DNA of 64,000 nt from Aliivibrio sifiae (lineage in GTDB: Bacteria > Pseudomonadota > Gammaproteobacteria > Enterobacterales > Vibrionaceae), in contig NZ_MSCP01000001.1 of NCBI RefSeq assembly GCF_002954715.1, forward strand, positions 1,644,118 to 1,708,117. The letters are read 5' to 3'. Positions 41,381 to 50,578 of this stretch are shown in pieces. The translations under genes and the position numbers were made by a program. The notes under the pieces were generated by a model. That model had not been told where the DNA came from. It did no database searches and worked only from the letters and a program-made list of their open reading frames with translations. Within the stretch, counting starts at the first letter, position 1. The number at the start of each line of letters is the position of its first letter.

Positions 41381-43063
41381 GTGAACATTGATGTTGCGAC
41401 CTTGTTATCGCAAAACGATATATTACTTTTATTCGTTGTTCTCGCTCTTGGCTTATTTATCGCTAAAGTTAAAATCGGTAGCTTTCAATTAGGCAGTTCT
41501 ATTGGTGTTCTTATCACCGCCCTCTTTATGGGAAGTCTCGGCTATACCTTTACTGCTGATTCACTCAATATCGGCTTTATGCTGTTTATTTTTTGCGTAG
41601 GTATCGAAGCCGGTCCAAACTTCTTTGGTATTTTCCTTCGTGACGGTAAGCATTATTTATTACTCGTATTAGTTGTTCTTATCTCTGCTATCTCTCTTAG
41701 TTTCTTAATCGACCATTACTTCGAATTAGATTACGGTCTATCTACCGGAATGATGGCAGGAGCACTAACAGCAACACCAGTATTAGTTGGAGCAAAAGAC
41801 GCCTTAAACTCCGGTTTAGCCGTATTACCTGAAGGCGTCGATTTCAGTAAAGTAATTGATAATCTCAGTGTTGGTTATGCTTTCTCTTACCTGATTGGTT
41901 TGACGAGCTTAATTTTACTGGCCCGCTTACTACCTCAGCTACAAAAACAAAACCTACAAGACAGTGCAATGCAAATTGCTCAAGAACGTGGTATCGGTAG
42001 TGCGGGACAAAGAAAAGTCTACCTACCAATCATCCGAGCTTACCGTGTTGGGCAAGAATTGATTGATTGGACTGATGGGAAAAACCTGCGTGAACTAGGG
42101 ATACACCGTCAAACAGGTTGTCATATTGAGCGTATACGTCGTAACGGCATTCTTGCTAACCCTGATGGCGATTATATTCTTCAACAAAGTGATGAAATTG
42201 CTTTAGTAGGCTACCCAGATAGCCATGCGCGTTTGGATCCAAGCTTTAGAAACGGTAAAGAAGTATTTGACCGCAATCTACTCGATTTACGTATTGCGGA
42301 AGAAGAAATTGTTGTAAAAAATGACAATATCGCAGGCAAACGTCTTTCTGAATTAAATCTTTCAGAATACGGTTGTTTCTTAAACCGTGTAGTTCGTGCT
42401 CAAATTGAAATGCCAATAGAACATGACATCGTTTTAGCAAAAGGGGATATCCTTCAGGTCAGTGGTGAAAAGAGTAAAGTTCACCATATTGCCGATAAAA
42501 TTGGTTTTATCTCTATCCATAGTCAGGTTTCAGATTTATTAGCTTTCTGTAGCTTTTTTATCCTTGGTATTATGTTTGGAATGATCACCATGAGCTTTGG
42601 GCAAGTTACTTTTGGTTTAGGTAATGCGGTTGGTTTATTGATCTCTGGCATCACCTTAGGCTTTTTAAGAGCAAACCACCCTACTTTTGGTTACGTACCT
42701 CAAGGGGCGCTTAATATGACTAAGAACCTTGGTTTATTGGTTTTCATGGTTGGTATTGGTCTTAGTGCTGGTGGCAACATTGTTGAATACTTCTCTGAAG
42801 ATGGTTTAAAGGTATTAGCCGCTGCTCTCATTGTTAGTGTGGTTCCCGTAATTCTTGCTTATCTTGTTGGCGCTTACATTTTAAATATGAACCGTGCATT
42901 ATTGATAGGTGCGATCATTGGTGCCCGTACGTGTGGTCCAGCAATGGATGTTGTAAATGAGCACGCTCGCAGTACAATCCCTGCGCTTGGTTATGCCGGT
43001 ACTTATGCGATTGCTAATATATTGATGACGGTAGCTGGTACCATTATGATCCTGCTCGCTTAA
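41381..43063 (+). CDS. ybjL: YbjL family putative transporter (AspT/YidE superfamily, with RCK_C domains)
   Basis: A 560-residue inner-membrane protein with two membrane halves (residues ~10-190 and ~385-560) flanking cytoplasmic RCK_C/TrkA-C type domains (roughly residues 205-375). It matches YbjL of E. coli and the aspartate-alanine exchanger family. Conserved repeats are [12 protein letters not shown] and [12 protein letters not shown] in the first half, and [11 protein letters not shown] and [11 protein letters not shown] in the second. The substrate is unknown. The start is GTG at 41381 with a weak ribosome site. It converges with fabV. Confidence 0.88.
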   Translation: MNIDVATLLSQNDILLLFVVLALGLFIAKVKIGSFQLGSSIGVLITALFMGSLGYTFTADSLNIGFMLFIFCVGIEAGPNFFGIFLRDGKHYLLLVLVVLISAISLSFLIDHYFELDYGLSTGMMAGALTATPVLVGAKDALNSGLAVLPEGVDFSKVIDNLSVGYAFSYLIGLTSLILLARLLPQLQKQNLQDSAMQIAQERGIGSAGQRKVYLPIIRAYRVGQELIDWTDGKNLRELGIHRQTGCHIERIRRNGILANPDGDYILQQSDEIALVGYPDSHARLDPSFRNGKEVFDRNLLDLRIAEEEIVVKNDNIAGKRLSELNLSEYGCFLNRVVRAQIEMPIEHDIVLAKGDILQVSGEKSKVHHIADKIGFISIHSQVSDLLAFCSFFILGIMFGMITMSFGQVTFGLGNAVGLLISGITLGFLRANHPTFGYVPQGALNMTKNLGLLVFMVGIGLSAGGNIVEYFSEDGLKVLAAALIVSVVPVILAYLVGAYILNMNRALLIGAIIGARTCGPAMDVVNEHARSTIPALGYAGTYAIANILMTVAGTIMILLA

Positions 43064-43106
43064 ACAGATTGATTATATATTTGCTTCTACGTTAAATGGA
43101 AGGCAA

Positions 43107-43150
43107 TAAAAAACCCCAGAATGATTAAACACTCTGGGGTTTTATTTTAT
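43107..43150. terminator. Bidirectional terminator between ybjL and fabV
   Basis: AAAACCCCAGA and TCTGGGGTTTT pair across a 12-base loop with A and T runs outside. Confidence 0.88.
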
Positions 43151-43176
43151 CTATTATTAATCCTCAAAAGAATTAA

Positions 43177-44379
43177 TTAAATATCAGCAACATCAAACTC
43201 AACCATTGGGTTCACGTCTGCGTCGTAATCAACACCATCAACGCCAAAACCAAACAGTTTTAAGAACTCTTCTTTATATTCAACGTAATCAGTTAAGTCT
43301 TTTAGGTTCTCAGTCGTTACTTGAGGCCATAGCTCACGACAATGCTTTTGAATGTCTTCACGTAATTCCCAGTCATCTAAACGCAGACGGTTTTGGTCAT
43401 CAACTTCAGGAGCTGATCCATCTTCTTTGTATAAACGTTGACTGAACATACGTAGAATTTGCTCTTGGCAACCTTCATGTACGCCTTCTTCACGCATCTT
43501 TTTAAATACCATAGCGATATAAAGAGGCATAACAGGGATCGCTGAGCTTGCTTGAGTTACAACAGATTTAAGTACTGCTACATTTGCTGTACCACCCGTT
43601 GCAGATAATTTCTCGTTTAGCGCAGTCGCTGCACGATCTAAATCCATCTTAGCTTTACCTAACGCACCATCCCAGTAGATAGGCCATGTTAACTCTGTAC
43701 CAATGTAGCTATAAGCAACAGTTTTACAGCCATCAGCTAGAACGCCAGCATCAGATAATGCATTCATCCATAATTCCCAATCTTCACCGCCCATTACTGT
43801 CACAGTGTCTTGGATTTCTTGCTCTGTTGCTGGTTCAACCGACGCTTCAATAATCGCATCTTTATTGGTATCAACAGCTGTTGCTGTATACGTTTCACCA
43901 ATTGGTTTTAGTGAAGAACGGATAACTTCACCCGTTTCAGGCATTTTACGTACTGGAGAAGCCAGAGAGTAAACCACCATATCAATCTGACCTAGGTCTT
44001 CTTTGATTAGATCAATCGTTTTTTGTTTTGCTTCATTAGAGAAAGCATCGCCATTCAAACTTTTTGAATAAAGGCCTTCTTCTTTTGCAAGCTTGTCAAA
44101 AGCAGCTGAATTATACCAACCCGCAGTACCTGGTTTTTTCTCTGTCGCTGCTTTCTCGAAGAAAACACCGATAGTTGATGCACCGCCACCAAACGCAGCA
44201 GTAATGCGAGAAGAAAGACCATAGCCACTTGAAGAACCAACAACTAATACACGTTTTGGTGCATTAACAATTGGTCCTTGCGCTTTAGTTAGGGCAATTT
44301 GTTCTTTCACGTTGTTCTCACAACCAACTGGGTGAGTGGTTGTACAAATGAATCCACGAATTCTAGGTTTGATGATCAT
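43177..44379 (-). CDS. fabV: Enoyl-[acyl-carrier-protein] reductase FabV
   Basis: A 400-residue NADH-dependent enoyl-ACP reductase that completes each round of fatty acid elongation. FabV is the triclosan-tolerant isozyme found in Vibrio and Pseudomonas. The cofactor motif is [20 protein letters not shown], and the active-site Tyr-x8-Lys is present in [13 protein letters not shown]. The start at 44379 has AAGGAA 8 bases before it. A TTG two codons upstream is open but less likely. No fabI was seen in the window. The two predicted sRNA genes lie just upstream in the opposite direction. Confidence 0.95.
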   Translation of the reverse strand: MIIKPRIRGFICTTTHPVGCENNVKEQIALTKAQGPIVNAPKRVLVVGSSSGYGLSSRITAAFGGGASTIGVFFEKAATEKKPGTAGWYNSAAFDKLAKEEGLYSKSLNGDAFSNEAKQKTIDLIKEDLGQIDMVVYSLASPVRKMPETGEVIRSSLKPIGETYTATAVDTNKDAIIEASVEPATEQEIQDTVTVMGGEDWELWMNALSDAGVLADGCKTVAYSYIGTELTWPIYWDGALGKAKMDLDRAATALNEKLSATGGTANVAVLKSVVTQASSAIPVMPLYIAMVFKKMREEGVHEGCQEQILRMFSQRLYKEDGSAPEVDDQNRLRLDDWELREDIQKHCRELWPQVTTENLKDLTDYVEYKEEFLKLFGFGVDGVDYDADVNPMVEFDVADI

Positions 44380-44528
44380 GTTCAACTTTCCTTTTAATAA
44401 TTACCTCTAGGATAAAAGGTTCTTATCCAGTTCGCATCCCATTTATGACAATTTTTGTCAAAATAGTGAGTGGTTGGAGGTGTCAGAATATATTTTTAAT
44501 AAAAAATAGCATTATCTTCGCATTTTTT

Positions 44529-44556
44529 TGAACTATCTAAATAAAGTGAAGTCTGA
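44529..44556 (+). promoter_or_regulatory. Predicted sigma-E promoter of the first sRNA
   Basis: TGAACTA (44529-44535), 16 bases, then TCTGA (44552-44556). The sigma-E consensus in E. coli is close to GGAACTT-N16-TCTGA. The same two boxes with identical spacing recur at 44680-44707. Confidence 0.6.
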
Positions 44557-44561
44557 TGTTA

Positions 44562-44650
44562 TGTTCATAATTCCACTGCTTTTTCTTGATTGATTCAAGT
44601 AACCCGTTATCTCGCTTTTAGCGCTTATAGATAACGGGTTTTTCTTTTTT
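44562..44650 (+). ncRNA. Predicted sigma-E-dependent small RNA, MicV/RybB-like
   Basis: A predicted transcript of about 89 bases that starts 5-6 bases after a sigma-E-like promoter and ends at an intrinsic terminator. AACCCGTTATCT (44601-44612) pairs perfectly with AGATAACGGGTT (44629-44640), and a T-rich tail follows. It contains no ORF. The word CCACTGCTTTTTCTTGAT (44573-44590) resembles the 5' seed of E. coli RybB (GCCACTGCTTTTCTTTGATG, from memory), which represses outer-membrane protein mRNAs. A small hairpin (CTTGA/TCAAG, 44585-44599) lies between seed and terminator. The start site and identity are inferred. Placement in an otherwise empty region opposite fabV supports an independent RNA gene. 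Confidence 0.62.
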
Positions 44651-44679
44651 AGCTATTGTAAAAAAGAAAAAGAAAAAGT

Positions 44680-44707
44680 TGAACTAACTTAAATATCGCA
44701 AGTCTGA
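44680..44707 (+). promoter_or_regulatory. Predicted sigma-E promoter of the second sRNA
   Basis: TGAACTA (44680-44686), 16 bases, then TCTGA (44703-44707). Surrounding bases also resemble the first promoter (CTAAATA-type spacer, AAGTCTGA). Confidence 0.58.
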
Positions 44708-44712
44708 ATAAG

Positions 44713-44833
44713 TACCCGTTGATGATTAATGATTGAAATTTAGCAGGCCGCCAAGTTTTCTATCATCAACTGCATAGCTTTTTCATAATTCCTATATTCC
44801 TTTTGCCCATTCAATTTGTTTGGGCTTTTTTTT
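44713..44833 (+). ncRNA. Predicted sigma-E-dependent small RNA, VrrA-like
   Basis: A predicted transcript of about 120 bases. It begins after the second sigma-E-like promoter and ends at an intrinsic terminator: GCCCA (44805-44809), TGGGC (44821-44825) and eight T. GTTGATGAT (44718-44726) and ATCATCAAC (44762-44770) form a 9-bp stem enclosing about 35 bases. It shares the 11-base word TTCATAATTCC (44782-44792) with the first RNA (44564-44574). ACTGCATAGCTTTTTC next to that word resembles the RybB-like seed of the first RNA with an insertion. V. cholerae VrrA is a sigma-E-dependent repressor of ompA and, as I recall, lies not far from fabV. No coding potential seen. Confidence 0.58.
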
Positions 44834-44867
44834 GTCTAGCGTTTAGTCACACAATATTAACTTAGAC

Positions 44868-44896
44868 AAAAAAATACCCCGCCTGAGCGAGGTATC
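44868..44896 (-). terminator. nhaA terminator
   Basis: ATACCCCGC and GCGAGGTAT pair with one mismatch around CTGA. The A run on the left gives the T tail on the minus strand. Confidence 0.8.
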
Positions 44897-44916
44897 TACG
44901 TTAACTTAACGATTCA

Positions 44917-46062
44917 TTATGCTTTTTTAGGAAGGCTAATGTGCAGTAAGACATAACCAACAACCGCAGCTAAAGTTGAGCCCATCAAGATACCTAGTCG
45001 AGCTAGTTTATCAAATTCTGGATTCACGCCACCAAATGCCAGTGATGAGATAAAGATAGACATTGTAAAACCAATACCACAAAGAACTGAAACTGCGAAG
45101 ATATGCTTCATGTTCACGCCGGTAGGCAGTTTAGCGATTCCTGATTTAACCGCTACATAACTAAAGCTAAAGATACCTAGTGGCTTACCAAGGAACAAGC
45201 CTAATGCAACACCTAATGGTAACGTTGTTGTTAAGCTATCTAGTGATACACCTTCTAATGAGATACCCGCATTAGCAAATGCGAATAACGGTAAGATACC
45301 AAATGCAACATATGGGTGTAATGCGTGTTCCATGTGTTTTAATGGAGAGCGTTCACCTTTATTACCTTTTAGCGGAATTGCAAAGCCAAGTACAACACCG
45401 GCTAATGTAGCGTGAACACCAGATTGAAGTACACTCACCCACAAGATAAAGCCAACCAATAAGTACCAACGGATCTTAGATACATGCTTCGCGTTTAGTA
45501 AGAACAGAATCCCTGTCATAATAAAGCCAATCACAAGTGCTAAGATAGAGAGATCACTCGTATAGAAGAAGGCAATAATTACTACAACACCGAGGTCATC
45601 AATAATTGCTAAAGCAAGTAAGAATACTTTTAAGCTCACAGGAACACGGTTACCAAGTAGTGCCATGATGCCTAATGCAAAAGCAATATCGGTTGCCGCA
45701 GGAATAGCCCAACCAGACAATGCTTCTGGATCGCCCATATTAAACGCAACATAAACAAGAGCAGGTGCAAGCATACCGCCCACTGCAGCAATTGCAGGGA
45801 AGATAGCCGTTTCTTTAGATTTTAAAGCGCCTTCAAGTAACTCTCTTTTTACTTCCAAACCAATTAGGAAGAAGAAGATAGCCATCAAACCATCATTAAT
45901 CCAATGCGAAACAGACATACCGCCAATATAGGTATGTAAAAAAGTATCATACATTGGAGCAAAAGAAGAGTTAGCGATCATCATCGCGATAGCAGCTGCA
46001 ATCACAAGAAGGATGCCGCCTGCTGATTCTAGTTTAAAAAAATTCTTAATAACATCACTCAT
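44917..46062 (-). CDS. nhaA: Na+/H+ antiporter NhaA
   Basis: A 381-residue electrogenic antiporter that expels Na+ or Li+ in exchange for two H+. It has about 12 helices. The ion-binding Asp pair is in [14 protein letters not shown], and the pH-sensing N-terminal region and [10 protein letters not shown] helix are conserved. AAGGAC precedes the ATG. Monocistronic, with terminator at 44868-44896. With the NhaC-type gene at 84 it is one of two sodium antiporters in the window, fitting a marine bacterium. Confidence 0.96.
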   Translation of the reverse strand: MSDVIKNFFKLESAGGILLVIAAAIAMMIANSSFAPMYDTFLHTYIGGMSVSHWINDGLMAIFFFLIGLEVKRELLEGALKSKETAIFPAIAAVGGMLAPALVYVAFNMGDPEALSGWAIPAATDIAFALGIMALLGNRVPVSLKVFLLALAIIDDLGVVVIIAFFYTSDLSILALVIGFIMTGILFLLNAKHVSKIRWYLLVGFILWVSVLQSGVHATLAGVVLGFAIPLKGNKGERSPLKHMEHALHPYVAFGILPLFAFANAGISLEGVSLDSLTTTLPLGVALGLFLGKPLGIFSFSYVAVKSGIAKLPTGVNMKHIFAVSVLCGIGFTMSIFISSLAFGGVNPEFDKLARLGILMGSTLAAVVGYVLLHISLPKKA

Positions 46063-46227
46063 AAGATGTCCTTCACTTATAATTATAGTTTACGGAAAAA
46101 CGAAAAAGAAAGTCTACCCGTTGTTCAAGATCAAGAATAATCGCTTGTTCAGAGTGAATAGCTCGGAAATACCGAAGTATTTATCGCTATACTCTGATTT
46201 ATTCGCATCGATAATACCTTCCTTGTA

Positions 46228-47349
46228 TCAATACCCAGTTAGTTGCATAAATCCTGTTACTTGATGAGAACCCGTTGTCGTGATCGGCCCTTGCCAATAA
46301 GGAATATACGTATCAAGCCACTGCTCGTTTCTGACTACTTGTGTTGTTAAATTAATATTATATTTCGGAACGTTGATTATCCATTCCAATGGCAATTTTC
46401 GACCATTACTAAGCTCACGAGCAGGTAAGGTTTGTAGAGTAAAATCAGTATCATCTAACGCTACCGAATCACCATTTTTATATAATAAAGCACCATACTT
46501 ATACGGCAATTGATCCGTATGTCGATATTGAGTAACTAATAACTTACGATTCTTATCTAAATTAATAATAAACCAATCCCAACCTTGCTGGTACTCATCT
46601 AAAAATCCACTTGCCCATTCATGCTCTAAGATAGCCTTACCAGAAATCGTATACGCCTCATCACCTAAAGTAATATTTCCACGTACCGTAAGAAAGGGAA
46701 CAATGTATTCATAAGAAGCAATTGGAAGCAAATCGTGCTTTTTAGAGTAACCGTTCTCTCCTAATGGAATAGATTTGCTGTTTGAATTAATTGATAGCTT
46801 TAATGAAAAATCATTCGATACTGCCGACAGCAGACCTGGAAAAGGACTTTTCCCTAAACTTCGCCACTGCCAATCATCAATCCAAACTCGGTACGGGCGC
46901 TTATTAACACCAGCTTGCCCAATACCTCCTCTTGCTAAACGTTCACCAACCCACTTTTTATTTTTTGTCGTGATAACCACTTTAGCAATATATAAACGAG
47001 GATCTAACCACCCTTTTGTTTCTCTATCATCGCTTGAAACTCGAAACATCGTCCATTGAATACCGACACTATCACCACGTTGATTGATGGCGTTTGCTGT
47101 CATGACCCATTTTTCGTGTTGAAAACCAGGGTGCTCATAATAATCTTTTGGGAAACTTAACCCTGAATTAGGGAGGACAGGATCAAAATAGGAATTATTT
47201 GATTGTGCAAAAATTGAATTAATCTCATTATTTCCTTCCGTATCAACATCTTTCCAATTCATATAATACGCAATCGAAAAAACCAAAATAAGCACCACAA
47301 CAAGAAGCGATATCTTTACACTACTGTTATTCATATGACTTGGCTGCAT
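46228..47349 (-). CDS. Lipocalin-like (CrtC/AttH family) protein of an ABC transporter operon
   Basis: A 373-residue protein with one N-terminal hydrophobic segment (SLLVVVLILVFSIAYYMNW, about residues 14-32), so it is probably anchored in the inner membrane facing the periplasm. The rest resembles the AttH/CrtC lipocalin-like family (FPKDYYEHPGFQHEKWVMTA, ILEHEWASGFLDEYQQGWDW, DKNRKLLVTQYR). CrtC hydrates carotenoids, but no carotenoid genes lie nearby. Lipid or pigment handling is therefore only suggested. Its start overlaps the permease stop (TAATG), so it is translationally coupled and likely works with that transporter. Confidence 0.82.
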   Translation of the reverse strand: MQPSHMNNSSVKISLLVVVLILVFSIAYYMNWKDVDTEGNNEINSIFAQSNNSYFDPVLPNSGLSFPKDYYEHPGFQHEKWVMTANAINQRGDSVGIQWTMFRVSSDDRETKGWLDPRLYIAKVVITTKNKKWVGERLARGGIGQAGVNKRPYRVWIDDWQWRSLGKSPFPGLLSAVSNDFSLKLSINSNSKSIPLGENGYSKKHDLLPIASYEYIVPFLTVRGNITLGDEAYTISGKAILEHEWASGFLDEYQQGWDWFIINLDKNRKLLVTQYRHTDQLPYKYGALLYKNGDSVALDDTDFTLQTLPARELSNGRKLPLEWIINVPKYNINLTTQVVRNEQWLDTYIPYWQGPITTTGSHQVTGFMQLTGY

Positions 47350-49802
47350 TATAGGGATTCCCTCAATGAAACAATTGCTTGTCGTTTAGTGACTCTCCAA
47401 ACCGTTGCCGCGCCAGCAAGTGTTAACGCTAGCAATGTCCAAGAAAATGTTGTGATGTATTCCACAGGGAAATAATTAATTTCCATCGTCCAACCAAACG
47501 CATATTTCATTACGATATCAATTAATAATTGGGAAAGAACAATCCCCAATGGCAAAGCAATCAACATAGTAAACAATCCAATCATTAATAATTGTAAGCC
47601 ACCGAGTAAAACCAATTCTTTGCCAGATAAACCTAAACAACGTAATAACGCGGTTTGCCTTTGTCGTGATACTTCGCCAACTAAGGTAGCAAAAAACAAC
47701 CCAAATACCGCTATCACGAGAGTTAAATTACCCAAGGTTCCTGTCACGATGAAAGTGCGATCAAACACTCTCATTGCTTGAGTTTGAATATTATTATTAT
47801 CACTAACTTGCTCAATCGGTAATCGATATTTCTTTAAAATCCGACCGATCAACTCAGTTCGTTTTTCTTTATCAGTTAACACGACTCCTATACCAGTCTT
47901 ACCTTGCCCACCAAATGCTTTTAACCACGCATGATGAGAAAGTAACAATTGGTTATAAGGGTTACCATAATCATAATACACACCAGAGATCTTCCAGTTA
48001 TCTCCCATTGGTACAGGTAAGTCTAAACTATCACCCGGTTTTAAATTCCATTTAAGTGCCATAGATTCACTGATCAACACACTTCGTTCATGATGAAGTG
48101 AATACCAAAATTCAGGAATAGCGACCTTCATCGTAAGAGCATTTTTTTCACCGAGAGTTGAACCAGTGCTTAAAATCTCTAACCTTCCATACTCTGTTTG
48201 ATAATCAATAGTCCATTGTCTCCAAACAGATTCAACTTCAGGTTGTTTCTCTAGCCAATAACTGATCCTACTGGCAGACGCTTTACTTGGTTGAATATAA
48301 ACATCTGCGGCAAGACGTTGTTCTAACCAATTATTCGTCGTTGCTCTAAAGCTCCCAACCATAGTTTCTACCCCGATGTTAGAAGATAGCGCAAGCATAA
48401 AGGCCATCGCAGCCACACCGCGATAGCTTAAACTTGCCGCAGAATCAGAAAAGAACCAGCGAGCTTTTGCTGAAGATAATCGATAAGACAACCAATCAAA
48501 AAGCTTCCAAAGCATGAAAGGCGTTAATAAACCAACGCTAATCATTAAGAAACCAATCAACATAAACCCATTTTCATGGCTATGAGGTAATAAATTCATT
48601 AAGTAAGCTGCAATACAGAAGACACAAGCCACAATGGCTTGAACCTCAAACTCTTTACCTGCGAAACGAGCTAAAGACAAACGTGCTGTTAATCTAATTG
48701 GTTCAGTGCTTAATAAACGATAAAGCGGCCAACCACAGGCTAAAATACACCCTAAAATAGCCATCCATAGACTTTGGTAACTCCAACTCCAGCTCCACGT
48801 GATCAGCAGATCCACATCAGCGCTATATAAGGAGTACAAACTGTTTGATACTGCGGGGATCAATTGATTCGCCAACAAGAGTCCAAAGAAGTTACCACTT
48901 ATCCAACCAATGATTGCCCATAAACCAACCTCAAGGCTCATCGCAAGAATAAGTTCTTTGGTTGATACACCAATCTGTCTAAGCGTACCAACTAACGGTT
49001 GACGTTGGACAAAAGAAAGCGACATCGCTTGGTAGAAAATGAATAAACCAACGACAAAAGAAAGCATCCCCATGGCCAACAGATTGGTATGGAATGCTTT
49101 GGTTAATGCGGTTAATCCTGATTCTTTATGTGTTTCTAGCTGTAATCCTCTAGGCAGCATTCTCTCTAAACGTTCGGTTTGACTTTCGGACATCTCGCCG
49201 CAAAGAATGATATCGAATCCTGCCTTATGCCCTAACATTTTGGTTAACGCAATATCTGAGAACATTCGAGATCCAGATAAACGCTGAGCCTTATCAATAA
49301 TAACAGGACCAACCTTAGATTCGTTTTGTAACGTAATAGAGTCGCCATCATCTAAACCAAAATAAGAAGCAAGAGGCTGACTGACTAAAATAGGAAACGG
49401 AGGGTGCATTAATGCAAGCATATCAACGGTGCTAGCAAGGTTATTCGACGATATTTGCATTAAAGCGACAGGATCAATACCAACTAACGAAATATCAATA
49501 TCATCATCTGTCGCCAAGTGTAAGGTTTGAATAGGCATACAAGAGGTATAGCCTGCACGACGTAAATTAATATAGAAGGCTTGAGGAATAGATATATTTT
49601 CTTGAATAGCACGAATACGGTTAGGAAAAGGGTTCGAGAATAATTTTTCACCCGCGCTATAACTGTTTTTCGCATGATGGTTGATCGCAAGGACACCAAC
49701 AAGCAGTGCAACGCCAAGTGTTAAACCAAGCCACACTAAAAATATTTGTAATGGATGCCGACGGTAGTGACCAAGAAGTGCTTTAGCTACCGGAAATAAC
49801 AT
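47349..49802 (-). CDS. ABC transporter permease, FtsX/MacB type
   Basis: An 817-residue permease with two FtsX-like membrane blocks (after residue ~240 and near residues 690-817), an extra set of helices in the middle (about 395-440) and large periplasmic domains. This doubled layout matches lipoprotein-release or MacB-like exporters fused to a second FtsX half, the group called predicted permeases of the AttG/YbbP type. It overlaps the ATPase gene by 20 bases and the lipocalin gene by one, so all three should form one machine. Substrate unknown. Confidence 0.85.
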   Translation of the reverse strand: MLFPVAKALLGHYRRHPLQIFLVWLGLTLGVALLVGVLAINHHAKNSYSAGEKLFSNPFPNRIRAIQENISIPQAFYINLRRAGYTSCMPIQTLHLATDDDIDISLVGIDPVALMQISSNNLASTVDMLALMHPPFPILVSQPLASYFGLDDGDSITLQNESKVGPVIIDKAQRLSGSRMFSDIALTKMLGHKAGFDIILCGEMSESQTERLERMLPRGLQLETHKESGLTALTKAFHTNLLAMGMLSFVVGLFIFYQAMSLSFVQRQPLVGTLRQIGVSTKELILAMSLEVGLWAIIGWISGNFFGLLLANQLIPAVSNSLYSLYSADVDLLITWSWSWSYQSLWMAILGCILACGWPLYRLLSTEPIRLTARLSLARFAGKEFEVQAIVACVFCIAAYLMNLLPHSHENGFMLIGFLMISVGLLTPFMLWKLFDWLSYRLSSAKARWFFSDSAASLSYRGVAAMAFMLALSSNIGVETMVGSFRATTNNWLEQRLAADVYIQPSKASASRISYWLEKQPEVESVWRQWTIDYQTEYGRLEILSTGSTLGEKNALTMKVAIPEFWYSLHHERSVLISESMALKWNLKPGDSLDLPVPMGDNWKISGVYYDYGNPYNQLLLSHHAWLKAFGGQGKTGIGVVLTDKEKRTELIGRILKKYRLPIEQVSDNNNIQTQAMRVFDRTFIVTGTLGNLTLVIAVFGLFFATLVGEVSRQRQTALLRCLGLSGKELVLLGGLQLLMIGLFTMLIALPLGIVLSQLLIDIVMKYAFGWTMEINYFPVEYITTFSWTLLALTLAGAATVWRVTKRQAIVSLRESL

Positions 49803-50454
49803 TTAACTGTCCTCCCTGAAGCCTCACTAATCCATCCATATGATCCGCCACTTTCTCACTGTGCGTAACCAATAATAATGTACAGTGAAGATCACGAGAC
49901 AATCGCGTTAACAATCGCATTACGGCTTCAGCATTTTTTTCATCTAAACTGCCCGTAGGTTCATCAGCCAGAAGTAATTTTGGTTCCATATATAGGGCAC
50001 GCGCAATGGCTGCTCGTTGTTGCTGACCACCAGAAACCTCTTCAGGGTAACGACCTAATAAAGGCATAAGATCCAGTGCTGAAATAATTTGACGCCATAA
50101 AGCATCATCATCTCTCAATCCTTTGAGTTGACGGCAAAAGCGAATATTATCAGCAACAGTTAACGTAGGGAGTAAATTAAACTGTTGAAAAACAAGTCCA
50201 ATATTATTTCGACGATAGGAAGTTCGAGAGCTTTGCTTTGGTGAATGCATAGAAAAACCGGCAAGATCTATCTCACCACTGTCTACACTGTCTAAACCTG
50301 CGATAAGGTTCAAAAGGGTACTTTTGCCTGAGCCACTTTCACCCATTAATGCAATTTGAGCGCCCTGCTCAATTGTTAATTCTGCCCCTTGAAGTATTGG
50401 ATGAAACTCTCCGCCATCCAAATACCCTTTATTCAGGTTTGTCAGTGTTAACAT
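49783..50454 (-). CDS. ABC transporter ATP-binding protein (LolD/MacB type)
   Basis: A 223-residue ATPase with Walker A GESGSGKST, signature VSGGQQQR and Walker B LLLADEPTGSLD. It is closest in type to LolD, YbbA and MacB ATPases, which power FtsX-type permeases by mechanotransmission, not classical transport. The start at 50454 follows GAGAGG; an upstream TTG at 50466 is open. It is the first gene of the ATPase-permease-lipocalin operon, an arrangement seen in attEFGH-like clusters. Confidence 0.92.
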   Translation of the reverse strand: MLTLTNLNKGYLDGGEFHPILQGAELTIEQGAQIALMGESGSGKSTLLNLIAGLDSVDSGEIDLAGFSMHSPKQSSRTSYRRNNIGLVFQQFNLLPTLTVADNIRFCRQLKGLRDDDALWRQIISALDLMPLLGRYPEEVSGGQQQRAAIARALYMEPKLLLADEPTGSLDEKNAEAVMRLLTRLSRDLHCTLLLVTHSEKVADHMDGLVRLQGGQLNVISGS

Positions 50455-50578
50455 GTACCCTCTCAAAGATGTTTTGTGATATCGGTAACAGAATTTACAC
50501 TATAAGCCCTCTTTCAGAAAGCTTTTTATGCCCTTAAAACCCCCTACTCACCGATACCAACCAAAAACCCACCTTTTG

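Noticed and set aside
46775-47059. 94-codon open frame opposite the lipocalin-like gene
   Set aside because: Lies within a coding gene that is part of a coupled operon; no ribosome site and no recognisable domain.
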